64,000 nt of DNA from Papaver somniferum (Eukaryota; Streptophyta; Magnoliopsida; Ranunculales; Papaveraceae), in NCBI RefSeq assembly GCF_003573695.1, contig NC_039363.1:155274406-155338405 (forward strand), written 5' to 3'. The stretch's first letter is position 1. Every line of letters starts with the position of its first letter. The translations under genes and the position numbers were made by a program. Positions 47,485 to 58,336 of the stretch are shown here, piece by piece. The notes below the pieces were generated by a model. It had not been told where the DNA came from, did not search any database, and worked only from the letters and a program-made list of their open reading frames with translations.

Positions 47485-47851
47485 TGTTGATACATGAAAA
47501 ATAGTTCCCCTTAACCAGGTTAGGGTGCTCCAAAGAGGGGTAAGTACACACATAGAACATGGGGAATAAGGCCCAAGTCCACCAAAGAAGTACCCATGAG
47601 TTGGAAAGGACAATGAAGGAATTAACAAGGAAGAAGGAGGTTATACTAGAGAAGGGATGGCATTAGTAGTAATTAAGGAGGTTTAGGACACATGGCAAGA
47701 TGTCATAAAAGGAAGGGGATTTTGGAAAGTCTATATAAGAAAGGACAAGGTATAATGGAAAGACATCTCTCTCTCATACTATTCTAAGAAAAGTGAGGTC
47801 ATCTTGGTACACTAGGACGGATATAACCCAACGAGAATTACGGTATTAACA
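47485..47851 (+). repeat. Gypsy-2 5' LTR (~367 bp)
   Basis: Begins TGTTGATACATG inside LINE sequence and ends GTATTAACA before the primer site. TATA box CTATATAAG near 47731. The right end is inferred from the TG...CA rule and primer-site position, since no second copy exists in the window. Confidence 0.7.
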
Positions 47852-47853
47852 TT

Positions 47854-47871
47854 TGGCGTCCACACCCGGAG
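47854..47871 (+). promoter_or_regulatory. Putative primer binding site of Gypsy-2
   Basis: TGGCGTCCACACCCGGAG starts three bases after the LTR. The TGGCG start is usual for Tat/Athila-group primer sites, but I cannot assign the tRNA. Confidence 0.5.
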
Positions 47872-47889
47872 GCTCGTGCCTAGTCTATC

Positions 47890-49120
47890 ATGAAGCAAAC
47901 GAGTGGTACTACCCCAAACACAACTAACGGTCAGTTGAATAATCCGCCCCCTAATCTAGAAGGGGAGCGGATAGGGATAGTAACAGACCCAATCTTACAA
48001 GCGAGAAGACCTGAAGCTACGGAGGAAAGGGATAAGAAACTAGAGGGCGGAAGCACGTCACTCGCACAGCCCACTTTAAAGGAAATGCAGAAATATTTGG
48101 AGGAACACATCCGCATGGAAATAGAGTTGAGAAGATTGCTGAGAGAAGCTAGCAATGTGCCAAAGAGGCCTTGGAAAACACCGAGGATAAAGAAGAAGAT
48201 CACGGAATGATGACACATGAGGCGATGGCCAAATTTTTCGAGACAAACTACAAAGTGGTAAAACAGAACAATTACGATTTCATGGCAAGCCCATACACCC
48301 CCGAGATCGTGGAATATCAATATTCAGAGGATTATACTTCACCAAATTTCAAAGTGTATGATGGACAAGGGAATGCGCGAGAACATCTTAGCAGATTCGT
48401 CGCCTCTATGAACGATCGAGCCTCTGATGGGAAGTTGTGCCTAAGGGAGTTCTCGAAGTCGTTGACTGATACGGCCTTCTCGTGGTACGACAATCTAAAG
48501 CCCGGAAGCATCAGCTCATGGATGGACCTGCCACACGCTTTCTTAGAAAATTTTATTTGGCAAAAAGGAAAGTCACGACCATCGACTTGAGTAAGTGCAA
48601 CCAACGGTTGGGGGAAGACATAGGGAAGTATATCACCCAGTTTCGTCATTTTGCGCTGGATTGCCATGAGGACGTTAAAGAAGATGCACTAGTGGAGATA
48701 TACGTACGCGGAATGATGCGATGTTTTAAGAAAAGCCTGGTGAACTTCCGATTCCCAACCTTCGTCGAGCTGGAAGAAGCGCCAGCAAGAATCGCCGATT
48801 GTGTCGAAGAAAGCAACTCAGATTATGTTTGGCGCAATACGGTCAACACCATCTCAACAGCACCAAGGAACACCCGCGCAAACAACAACCAAGAAGGCTG
48901 GGGCACGCAAACAGATCAGTCATATAGAGATCGACCGCTTCCTCCCCCATTTCCCTGTGATAAAGAGCAGATCTTCGGGCTCCTACAGCGGTGGGTGGTT
49001 AATAAAAAATTCAGTTGCCTCCAACAAGGTAGGATCCCACTGATACCCAGAAGAGCGACGCCAGGTACTGTCACTTACATCATAGAGTACAACACCCCAC
49101 GGTCGACTGCTATAACCTAA
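47890..49120 (+). pseudogene. Gypsy-2 gag, broken
   Basis: Capsid/nucleocapsid precursor. Opens at ATG 47890 (MKQTSGTTPNTTNG) and shifts frame near 48180. It continues with the retrotransposon gag domain (FKVYDGQGNAREHLSRFVAS, then LTDTAFSWYDNLKPGSISSW near 48460-48520), shifts again near 48540, and goes on with KYITQFRHFALDCHEDVKED and VRGMMRCFKKSLVNF to 49120. No zinc knuckle was recognised. The W-Y-x-L-x-P-x-S-I-x-S-W block is the usual signature of gypsy gag. Confidence 0.85.
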
Positions 49121-49338
49121 GAAGTATGTTTCAGAAGAAACTGGAAGCGGGAGAAATTGAAATGGGAGATCCCGAGGGAGGAAAAACAATCCAAAATCAT
49201 GTAATGATGCTTTCTCATGATCCCAGCGGAGATGAATGACAACCATGGGAAGAGAAGGATGAATAAGCATGCAAGGTTACCATAGAAGGCTGCGCATTTA
49301 CGAATACAGATGGTGTCGCTAACAAGTTCGCGCGTACA

Positions 49339-50235
49339 GTGTTGGCTCAACAGTTTTTTGACTCGCTGGGTTTTAGCGAGGATCATAGCAAGGAAGCGGC
49401 CAAAGCTATCGCGAAAATTGCGGCAGGAAGGCCCTACGGTTCCCTTCCCAAAGAAGCTATCGTATTCACAGACGAGGATATTTTCTATCCGGGAGAGCAC
49501 CTTAGACCTTTATACCTTACTGCGTATATCAATAAGGTTCATTTGAAGAGGGCCTTCATAGACGGTGGCGCATCTTTAAATCTAATATCTACGCATATAC
49601 TAGATTTCCTCGGGGTACATCGGTCGACAATTAAAATGCGAACCACGACGGTGAAAGGATTTGGAGGACATACTCAGATGACAATCGGGATCGTCCATTT
49701 GGTTATGAAGATTGGTCTCATTCGTGGACTTACCCCTTTCTATGTATTAGAAAACGACATGATGTTCCATGTACTGCTAGGACGAGGGTGGTTACTCAAC
49801 CATAAAGTGGTAGCGTCAATGTACCATCAGTGTGTCAAGACTAACATAGGAGGGAGGAAATTTCGGATACCAGCCACGAGCCACCCCTTTGACCCGGAAG
49901 AAGCTTACATGGAAGATGCGATTTTTTATGATTTGGCTAAGGAGGCGGATGAAATCCTAGAGGTGAAACTTACCCCGCTACCAAAATGGAGCGAGGAAGA
50001 GAAGACGGAGCCAACAAAGTCAGTCTTCAGCCCGTCCAGGATGACGTTCCCAGAGGAAATAAAGCGGAGACATGAAGATCAACCTAGATTCCAGCGTTTC
50101 TCAAGACCAGGTGGGGGGGCACGTGTACCACTTATAGCAATTAACCGAGGGGGCGTCTACAAGCACGCAAAACTTCGACACATACGACGTAGAGGCCCCC
50201 TCAGACGATCAAAACCTAAACAATCTACCATATAA
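49339..50235 (+). pseudogene. Gypsy-2 aspartic protease region
   Basis: Retropepsin that would cleave gag-pol. A 298-codon open stretch with the active site in AFIDGGASLNLIS (about 49555-49593) and the second conserved block FHVLLGRGWLLNHKVV (about 49765-49812). The motif is D-G-G rather than D-T/S-G; I have the impression that D-G-G is common in Tat proteases. The stretch is open from 49339, while flanking sequence up to 49338 and from 50236 changes frame. Confidence 0.82.
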
Positions 50236-50394
50236 TAAAATTGATGATGAAGAATTACGAGAACTACTTAATGCGAGTACACAGTCTATAGAAGAACGGG
50301 CTCCTAAAGACGAGGTTAACATCGGAACAGAAAATGATAAGCGGCCGATCATGATTAGTAAAAGTTTGGACGTGAAAGAAAGGGAAGCTCTGAT

Positions 50395-51306
50395 CATCTT
50401 TCTCAGAGAATACAGAGATGTTTTCACTTAAGATTATGATGAAATGTCGGGTCTAGATAGAAGCCTCGTAGCTCATAACCTTGGAGTGTCTCCTGAATTC
50501 CAGCCGATAAAACAAAGAAGTAGAGAGTTCCCTAGGGAGACCGGTCTCGCAATAAAGGAAGAATTGGAACGTTTGTTGAAAGCCAAACTCATCAAACCTA
50601 TCCAGCACCCGACCTGGTTAACCAACATCTTCCCAGTGGTGAAGAAGACTGGAAAGATATGATGTTGCATAGACTATAGGGATATCAATCAGGCCTGTCC
50701 CAAAGATGATTTCCCACTACCTAACATTGATTTAACGCTGGACGCGACTGGAGGCAATACACGCTTCTCTTTCATGGATGGGTTTAATGGATATAACCAA
50801 GTAAAGATGGCCGAGGAAGATGCAAAGAAGACTGCTTTCCAAACTCCATATGGGAATTTCTACTATGTTGTGATGCCCTTCGGGCTAAAGAACGTCGGTG
50901 CCACGTACCATCGTTCCATGACATCCATATTCCACGATCTACTGCATCATACAGTAGAGGTATATGTAGAAGACATGGTGTTTAGGACTTCAGAGACTCA
51001 GAGACACAAATATCACCTAAATACGGTCTTCGAAAGATGTAGGAAGTACCAACTCAAGATGAACCCGCTCAAGTGCGCCTTTGGAGTTACATCTGGAAAG
51101 TTCTTGGGATTCGTTGTAACCAATAAAGGGACTCAAGTGGATCCAAGTAAGGTCGAGGCGATTATGACTATGGTACCACCAACTAATACCAAAGAGATCC
51201 AGGTATTTATAGGACGGATATCTTATATACGGCGCTTCGTGCCTGGTTTGGCTCAGATAACGTCGGCATTCTTGCCCCTACTAAGGAAAGGGACTATCTT
51301 CAAATA
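50395..51306 (+). pseudogene. Gypsy-2 reverse transcriptase, active site changed
   Basis: Begins about FTxDYDEMSGLD (TAA near 50428). Motifs: HPTWLTNIFPVVKKTGKI, TGA at 50660, CCIDYRDINQACPKDDFPLP, FSFMDGFNGYNQVKM, TAFQTPYGNFYYVVMPFGLK. The catalytic box reads YVEDMVFRT (about 50959-50985) instead of YVDD: the second-last Asp is Glu. Then MNPLKCAFGVTSGKFLGFVV and RISYIRRFVPGLAQ. Ends with TAG at 51305. The TGA sits where an Arg (CGA) is expected, consistent with deamination of methylated CpG. Confidence 0.88.
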
Positions 51307-52715
51307 GGAAGAAACTCAACAAGTCACGTTTAAAAACTAAAGCAATGACTCGTTATCCCCCAAGTTCTCAAACCACCAATGAAATGGGTGCCTCTTTGCT
51401 TATACACGGCGTTCACGAGCTCAGCCATAGGGGCAGTTCTGGCACAAGATAGGGGAGGAAACGAATTATCACCCATCTACTACGTGAGTCGGGTTTTAAG
51501 AGACGCATAACTGAGATACCCACGAGTAGAATAAGCATTCCTAGCCCTTATCTACGTAACACAAAAACTAAGGCCGTATCTTCTGACGCATAAGACGATC
51601 GTGGTACCCGCGGAAAACCCCATAGCGTATCTCGCCTCTAAGACTGTGCTGACTGGGAGAACGGCCCGATGGTTGTTATAATTATCAGAGTTCGAACTCG
51701 ATTATCATCTACCTAAAGGAGTGCGAGGACAAGCGATCGCTGATCTAATGGCCATGTTCCCTGGGGAAGGAGATGAAGAAATTCATGATTGGGTACCGGG
51801 AGAGGTAGCTTCCGCCGATTTCAACAAGCCTTGGACCATGTTTTTCGACGGGTCGTCATATAATACTATTGGAGGAGCAGGAGTAGTGTTCGAAGCACCG
51901 CAAGGAGAATTGTTCTCATATTCGTTCAAGTTGGATTTCCCTGCAGTAATAATGTCGCCGAATATGAATCTTTGATCCTAGGGCTTAGGATGGCAAATGA
52001 GCTTGGCCCAGGAGGCATCGAGATAAAGGGCAACTCGAGGTTGGTGACCAATCAAGTCAACGGGGACTTCCACGTCAAAGAACCACACTTATCCCCATAT
52101 CGAGCGGAGGCTCAAAACCTGATAAGTCAAACAGGGTCGACCCTAGATCATACAGGTAGAGGCAAGAACAAACACACAGATGCCCTGGAAACTTTAGCTA
52201 GCAAGATACAGCTAAACGATAAGGAAGAGGGTATAGTAACAGTCAGAAGGAAGGAGTTTCCCAGCACCTGGAAAGAAGACATGGCCTTCGAAGAAGCAGA
52301 CGATTGGAGGCGGACTTACATTGAGGACTTGATCAAAACAAAGGAGGATCGTGTAATACCTACCCAAACTCTGAAACAATTTTTTTTGATCCAAGGAGCG
52401 CTTTACTATCGAGCGGCAGGGGGATCTCTTGCCAGATGTGTGGGTAGGAGAGAAGTGGAAAGGGTACTCCAAGAGCTACATGCGACAACATGTGGGAAAA
52501 CTGCAGCAGATCACCTCTACAGAAAGCTTCAAAGGAGAGGGGTATACTGGCCCAGCATTTCGGCACAAGAAGCGACCCTCCAAGACAGTTGCGCTGATTG
52601 TCAAGCCCCACCACAACCCGCAGAGGTCTGCACAGTCGACAGGGTGGATTGGAGACAACTATACATAGATTTCATCCAAAATGGAAATTACCCAGTGACA
52701 GGAAAACGGCTCTAA
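51307..52715 (+). pseudogene. Gypsy-2 RNase H, aRNH and integrase N-terminal region
   Basis: RNase H region 51307-51760 is full of stops but ends in recognisable sequence (LSEFELDYHLPKGVRGQAIA). aRNH: PWTMFFDGSSYNTIGGAG (about 51829-51882), one frameshift near 51945, then LILGLRMANELGPGGIEIKG, LVTNQVNGDFHV and HTDALETLASKIQL (to about 52220). From 52430 comes the integrase-proximal zinc region (ELHATTCGKTAADHLYRKLQ, RRGVYWPSISAQEA, DSCADCQAPPQPAE). Frame closes at TAA 52713-52715. Confidence 0.85.
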
Positions 52716-52736
52716 AAATTCAAAAGAAAGCGGCGC

Positions 52737-53881
52737 GTTTCTTCATGAATGAAAGGATCCTCTACTGCAGAAGCTACAGTAACGCGATACTAAGGTGCTT
52801 ATCAGACGAGGAGGCTGCTGAAGTAATGACTCGGTCACGCAATACAGAACATCAAGGGATGTGGAAGTTGTTCCTTTAGCTCTATGGAGGCGGGTTTTAC
52901 TGGCCCACCATGGAAAGTGATACCGCGGAACACGTCAAAAAATGCCTCAACTGCCAAACACATGGGAACCTAATCAGAACACCCCAAACCCTATTGCATA
53001 GCGTGGTAACGCCATGGACATTCCACAGTTGGGATTTAGACATTATAGGGCAGATCAAACCGGTGTCCTCGAAACGCCATAAGTACATAATAACCGCCAC
53101 TGAGTATACCACGAAATGGGTCGAAGCAATACCTCTCAAATACTATGCCGGGGCGACCATCGCAGCATTCATAAAAGAGTACATCATCTGCAGATTTGGA
53201 GAACCCATGATTATCAGGGCAGATAATGCAAAATCGTTCGTAAACAAAGATGTGATGAATTTGCTACAGCAATATAATGTGAGGCTTCATACGTATACCC
53301 CCTACTATCCTCAAGGGAACGGGCAAGCCGAGGCGTGCAATAATACACTGATCCGGGTCTTGAGAAGGACAGTGGAAGACCATCCCAGAGAGTGGCATGA
53401 GCATCTCCCGCTCGTGGTACGGGCATACAGAATCTCGAAACGAAGTTCCACGGGGGCGTCACTGTATTCTATGATCTATGGGGAGGACGCGATATTACCG
53501 GCAGAGATTGCAATTCCATCCGCGAGGGTAGCAATGGCTAGTCATACGACTCCGGACGAAGTAAGTCGCTTTTCCCATTTAGACACAATAGAAGAGAGGA
53601 GAGCCCGGGCAGAACGGTTTGATGAGGCATACGGGAAGCGAACAACAGATTATTATAATCAGAATGTAAATCAATGAAGATTCGAGGTAGATGATTTGGT
53701 CCTTAAGATTGCTCCTCATGTGCAAAGGAATGCTAGCGTAGGGAAATTCTCCGCAAATTGGGAAGGACCTTTCAATGTAAGAAAGGTAGCAGAGAGCGGG
53801 TATTACAAGCTCAGACGCATGAACGACACGAAGATCAAGTCACCGATCATTGGTAAATGGCTAAATAAGTTTTATGCATGA
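52737..53881 (+). pseudogene. Gypsy-2 integrase
   Basis: DNA-joining enzyme. Starts with a broken zinc-binding stretch (stops near 52877), then an open frame 52910-53677 with CLNCQTHGN, catalytic D in SWDLDIIGQI, D in IRADNAKSFVN, E in GNGQAEACNNTLIR, and the C-terminal part DAILPAEIAIPSARVAM. TGA at 53675, then the C-terminal domain continues in frame (FEVDDLVLKIAPHVQRN, NWEGPFNVRKVAESGYYKLR) to GKWLNKFYA-stop at 53881. All three catalytic acids remain. Confidence 0.88.
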
Positions 53882-53956
53882 ACAAATCAATGTAAAACCA
53901 TCATTTCGAATAAAGACTAACTTTTGATATATGATTCGTAACATTTACCAAGATTG

Positions 53957-54268
53957 CCGGAATGCCAATGGCGCCCGAAATGATCGGCAAAAGGCTGCGG
54001 GAGTGCTAATTGCGCCGGATCAGCTGGCAAATTTACTAAAGGTCGCAGGAGTGCCAATGGCGCCTGATCGACTGACAAAAGGTTGCGGGAATGCTAATGG
54101 TGCCCGATTGATTGACAAAAAGCTACGGGAGTACCAATGGCGCCCGATCGGCTGACAAATTTACTAAAGGTTGCAGGAATGCCAATGGCGCCTGATCGAC
54201 TGACAAAAGGCTGCGGGAATGCTAATGGCACCCGATCAGCTGACAAAAGATTACAGGAATGCCAATGG
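53957..54268 (+). repeat. Tandem repeat block 1 in the Gypsy-2 3' region
   Basis: About seven diverged units of ~40-50 bp with core GGAATGCCAATGGCGCCCGA then TCGGCTGACAAAAGG. Two units carry an extra ATTTACTAAAGGT segment. Begins 75 bp after integrase. Confidence 0.85.
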
Positions 54269-54301
54269 CTCTTAACCAATTTAACACGCATCCCGCCCTC
54301 C

Positions 54302-54775
54302 CAATCCCCTGATTGAACAAATGAATGGAGAAGTAGGCGCGTTTAACATACATCTCTCCCTACCAAAACCCGTTGAGAAAAATGAGAGGGGAGTAGGCGC
54401 GTTTAACATACATCTCGCCCTCCCAATCCCTGTTGAGAAAAATGAAGGGGGAGTAGGTGCGTTTACCATACATCTCGCCCTCTCAAACCCTGTTGAGAAA
54501 AATGAAGGGGGGAGTAGGCGCGTTTAACATACATCCCGCCGTCCCAAACCTTGTTGAGAAAAATGAGGGGGAGTAGGCGCGTTTAATATACATCTCGCCC
54601 TCCCAAACCCTGTTGAGAAAAATGAGGTGGGAGTATGCGCGTTTAATATACATCTCTCCCTCCAAATCCCCGTTGAGAAAAATGAAGGAGGAGTAGGCGC
54701 GTTTACCATACATATCGCCCTCTCAAACCCTGTTGAGAAAAATGAAGGGGGGAATAGGCGCGTTTAACACACATC
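54302..54775 (+). repeat. Tandem repeat block 2 in the Gypsy-2 3' region (~60 bp x 8)
   Basis: Eight units with core TTGAGAAAAATGAAGGGGGA then GTAGGCGCGTTTAACATACA. AGGCGCGTTTA-like cores start near 54334, 54393, 54453, 54516, 54576, 54635, 54694 and 54755, so the period is 59-63 bp. Unrelated to block 1. It produces repetitive reading frames on both strands that are not genes. Confidence 0.92.
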
Positions 54776-54891
54776 CCGCTAACAAAAAAACAAAAAAAAA
54801 GAGGGGGATGGAATAGGAATAAGCATATCCTTAATTAAACCTACATTACATAGAATGAACACCCGAGTACAAAAAAAAAAAGAGTTGTCTG

Positions 54892-55617
54892 TCACTCATC
54901 TGATAGTAACACGCGATAATGAGCAACATATGCATCGACGGACTGCACCATTAAGAGCGCTTCCTCATACTGATCAATAGCAGTAGACAACGCATAATCG
55001 GCTTCATTAGCCAATTCAGCGAGCTCCTTTATTTCGCTGGGAACCTTGGATCTACGAGCAGCGGCTAGCGTTTCCTCTCGACCATGATAAATCGCACGCA
55101 TCTTGTCTACGCGCACCACCCGAGAAGCCAACAACATATCTATCTCCTCCCTCAAAAGGAGCAAACTCCTCAATTCACCAGGGATATCTAAGGAGCGAAC
55201 AAGTGCGGAGACCGCTGCAAGGGTTAAAGTATACCCATGCAAGTGAGGGGAAACCCGCTCAGAGATAGATAGACGGCAGTAATCTATGGCTTGATCTATA
55301 CTGGCCATCATCACAGTGGACTCTTCAAAGGGATGATCAGCATCTTGGCGGATCTTAACCGTCTCGTCTAACGCACAGCGTATTTGAACGTATACGCGCC
55401 CCTTCGTTCGAACCCTTTCAGCCATCTGGAATGTATCGTATTGATCAGAAAATTGGGCTCGTTTGTCATCCCTATCAATCTCCCTACGCGCCTTGAGCGC
55501 TTCAATCTCCACTTTTACTAGAAAAAGCCTTGCAAGTTCCTCCTCTTTATATCGAGGGTCAACAAGCGAGGGTATCGGTGCCAGCAAAAGTACGTAACCA
55601 TGAAGAACATATGCCAT
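54892..55617 (-). CDS. Antisense ORF of Gypsy-2, two-domain helical repeat protein (241 aa)
   Basis: Intact 241-codon frame opposite to pol, starting MAYVLHGYVLLLAPIPSL. It consists of two copies of a ~115-residue unit: residues about 5-120 and 121-241. Both start LHGY-x-L-x-L-A, continue E-E/L-L-x-R-x-L-x-L-x-E-I/E-x-L, contain a basic middle (VDKMRAIYHGREETLAAAR in copy 2) and close with a motif of the form M-x-S-x-D-x-x-I/V-x-x-Y/C-R-x-x-x-S. Predicted all-helical, no known domain, no signal peptide or membrane segment after the hydrophobic start. A TATA box (55672-55679) is about 55 bp upstream. Antisense ORFs are known in Tat elements, but I do not recognise this protein. Confidence 0.7.
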   Translation of the reverse strand: MAYVLHGYVLLLAPIPSLVDPRYKEEELARLFLVKVEIEALKARREIDRDDKRAQFSDQYDTFQMAERVRTKGRVYVQIRCALDETVKIRQDADHPFEESTVMMASIDQAIDYCRLSISERVSPHLHGYTLTLAAVSALVRSLDIPGELRSLLLLREEIDMLLASRVVRVDKMRAIYHGREETLAAARRSKVPSEIKELAELANEADYALSTAIDQYEEALLMVQSVDAYVAHYRVLLSDE

Positions 55618-55671
55618 TTAGAACAAAAGAAATAAGCATACAAGTTGGAGATCAAAAAAGCTAAAATTGCA

Positions 55672-55679
55672 TATTTATA
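55672..55679 (-). promoter_or_regulatory. Putative TATA box of the Gypsy-2 antisense ORF
   Basis: Minus-strand TATAAATA about 55 bp upstream of the ATG at 55617, in an otherwise non-coding 166-bp spacer between the two antisense ORFs. Confidence 0.45.
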
Positions 55680-55783
55680 GAGAATCAAGAAAGCATGAAT
55701 GATTACAACGACCGCAAAACCACGCTGACACGTGGACATCATCGAAAGGGGGCCGTACTTCGAGAAATATTAAAAAAAATATG

Positions 55784-56208
55784 CTAAAAAAGCAAAAAAT
55801 AGTCTGCCAATAACGAACGGCATCGAGCAATGTCTACATCCAGAGACTCCACCATCAGGAGACTATCGCTGACTTGTACGTCAGCCAAGCACAAATCTTG
55901 ATCAGCCTCGTGAACTCGTTTAGTAATAGCCTGAATGATCTTGTCCTCGGCCCCAGCCCCTTGGGAAAGTGAAAGGGTGTCCTCGTGTTCATCATATTCT
56001 CTACGCGTTTTTTCTCGGTGGAACGAACGAAGAGTCAACAACATTCCCGCTTCCTCCCTTAGAACAAGCAGACGCGCTAGTTCGTCCTCAATATAAGGAT
56101 GAGGTACAAGTGAAGTGGTCGCTGTTAAGACCAGAGTGTGACCAAAGAGTGGCCGCATCACTAGGTTGCAGATCCAGAAGCGACAATCTGAAATAGCCCG
56201 GTCTATTG
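55784..56208 (-). pseudogene. Second antisense ORF of Gypsy-2, same repeat family, 5'-truncated
   Basis: Frame open from the Copia LTR junction to the stop at 55784. It begins with the tail of one repeat unit (IDRAISDCRFWICNLVMRP, matching IDQAIDYCRLSISERVSPH in the neighbouring ORF). It then holds a full unit (LFGHTLVLTATTSLVPH, DELARLLVLREEAGMLL, MVESLDVDIARCRSLLADY), so at least two units were present. The start was removed by the Copia LTR. No stop inside the remaining ~140 codons. This and the previous ORF look like a tandem gene duplication. Confidence 0.65.
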
Positions 56209-56209
56209 T

Positions 56210-57770
56210 TCAAAAAGCGGGGGTCTAACAACTCCACCCAATATTTCTCTTAGCAAACTGTATGGACTAACTCCGAAATACTTTCTAGAGAATCAACTAG
56301 ACATTCAGACTCAATCTAGGTAAAAGTATCTCAAGGAGTTAATATCTCTCTCTTGTTTTGATTTACTCGAGCTAATAGAAATCAACGAGTCTTTAATCAA
56401 ACACAAGGAATAACTTGGATGGTACCAAAGACCAATATCCAAGGATCAATCAATGACAATCAACAACCAAAGGTTGGATTACTCTAATTGATGATCTAAC
56501 GCACAGCCTGTATTATTTCAATTATAAAGATAAAACAATATAATGCGGAAATTGAAATAACACAAACACCAGAAATTTTGTTAACGAGGAAACCGCAAAT
56601 GCAGAAAAACCCCGGGAACCTAGTCCAGATTGAACACACACTGTATTAAGTCGCTACAGACACTAGCCTACTCCAAGCTAACTTCGTACTAGACTGTAGT
56701 TGAACCCCAATCAGTCTCCCACTGATCCAAGGTACAGTTGTACTCCCTACGCCTCTGATCCCAGCAGCATACTACGCACTTGATTCCCTTAGATGATCTC
56801 ACCACAACTAAGAGTTGCTACGACCCAAAATCGCAGGCTTTGACAATAAACAAATATGTCTCACACGGACAAGTCTATCAAAGGATCAATCTGTCTCCCA
56901 CAGAAAAACCTTAAAGTTTTTGTTCCGTCTATTGATAATAATCAAGGTGAACAGGAACCAATTGATAATCTGGGCTTATATTCCCGAAGAACAACCTAGA
57001 TAAATCAATCACCTCACAACAATCCTAATCGTATGGTAGCGAACCAAGATGTTGTGGAATTACAAACAATGAAACGAAGATGTTTGTGACTACTTTTATA
57101 TCTTGCCTATCAGAGATATTAATCTCAAGCCAATCAATCTGATTGTACTCGTATGGTAGAAGATGCAAGATCAGATCACACAACTACGATAAAAGTAGTA
57201 TCGGTCTGGCTTCATAATCCCAATGAAGTCTTTAAGTCGTTAACCTGGTTTTAAAAGAAGAAAACCAAAGGTTAAAGGAGAAACGACTCTAACACGCAAA
57301 CTAGTATCACACGTGAAGTGTGGGGATTAGTTTTGCAGAGTTGCTAGATGTCCCCTTATATTGTCTTTCAAATCAGGGTTTCACCTTGCTTACAAAGCAA
57401 ACAATATCCACCGTTAGATGAAAACCTGATTTAGATTCAAGCTAATATTTCTCAACCGTTAGATCGAAAACTTAGCTTGTTATACACAAATTAAATGCAC
57501 GCTTATAGGTTTGTTAACCGTACCCAAATGTGTACATTGTTGGTTCAACAATAGTTAACCAAAAGGTTAGCCATATGAGCATTTCATACCAATCATATTC
57601 TTCTTCACCATAACTAGTTCAAATGACTCAAATGAACTAGTTAGAGAGTTGTTTAATTGCAAGGAAATCTTATGTATTACACAAGACACAATTGAAGCAA
57701 CGATGATTAGATTCACTCGAATCGGTTCATGAACTTTATAGCCACGGTTTGCAAATTGCATTCTTTAGTG
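56210..57770 (-). repeat. Truncated Copia LTR, same family as Copia-1/2
   Basis: Starts TCAAAAAGCGGGGGTCTAAC (usual TGAAAAAGCGGGGG with a changed second base) and follows the Copia-2 LTR (reverse strand) through GTTAACGAGGAAACCGCAAA (56580) to GCATTCTTTAG at 57769, where a TIR element begins. About 1.56 kb of an expected ~2.5 kb. It cuts off the Gypsy-2 antisense ORF and 3' end. Confidence 0.85.
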
Positions 57771-58037
57771 CATGTTTGTTTTTTCCTCTATGTAGAGGCT
57801 AACCTCTACTAGCCTCTATGTAGTGATGGGTTCCATTTATATTGGTGTTTGTTTTTTCCACTACCTTTACATAGATAGAGGCAAATCTTTATCTATATAG
57901 AGGAAAATCAAATAGCACCAATCAGGTGCTATCTTTCTGCCTTTACCTTTATTAAACCTTGAAATGACTAACACACCTTCGGACAAACTTATAATTTCCA
58001 AAAAAATAATTCCTTAGTTCAAAATCTAAAATTTCTA

Positions 58038-58140
58038 CCATTTCAGAAAAAGTGATACTTTCGCGACGTTTCAGAAAAAAATGATATGTTCGCCCCGTTT
58101 CAGAAAAAGTGATATTTTGCTCCGTTTCAGAAAAAGTGAA
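58038..58140. repeat. Minisatellite, ~29 bp x 4
   Basis: Four units beginning TTTCAGAAAAAGTGATA (near 58040, 58068, 58097, 58124), inside the TIR element. Confidence 0.85.
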
Positions 58141-58336
58141 CATCTTTGATTGTATTTTCTAATACATTTTCTTTTTGGAATTTTTGAACATCTTTGATTG
58201 TAATGGATCTTCGTGGATTATTTGAATTTTATAAGGGTAAAATGAGAACTATATAAAATTGGTTACACAACGTCGAGTTGTTAGATAATGGTCAAACAAA
58301 CATGATTTTAAGAGACATTATATAATAGTATTTATA

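Larger units (their letters stand above)
47485..56209 (+). mobile_element. Gypsy-2: Tat-lineage element with 3' tandem repeats and antisense ORFs
   Basis: Short 5' LTR, primer site, gag, protease, RT, RNase H, aRNH, integrase, two tandem-repeat blocks and antisense ORFs, in that order. Gag-to-integrase order and the aRNH (TMFFDGSSYNTIGGAG) place it in the Tat lineage, but the LTR is about nine times shorter than that of Gypsy-1. The 3' end was lost where a Copia LTR begins (56210), so no 3' LTR or target duplication can be shown. Many stops; not functional. Confidence 0.88.

Noticed and set aside
54094..54713. Repetitive reading frames on both strands
   Set aside because: They follow the tandem-repeat period and change frame with unit-length changes.
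54302..54775. CRISPR-like array of ~60-bp units
   Set aside because: Units are directly adjacent tandem repeats with no unique spacers, in a plant retrotransposon 3' region.
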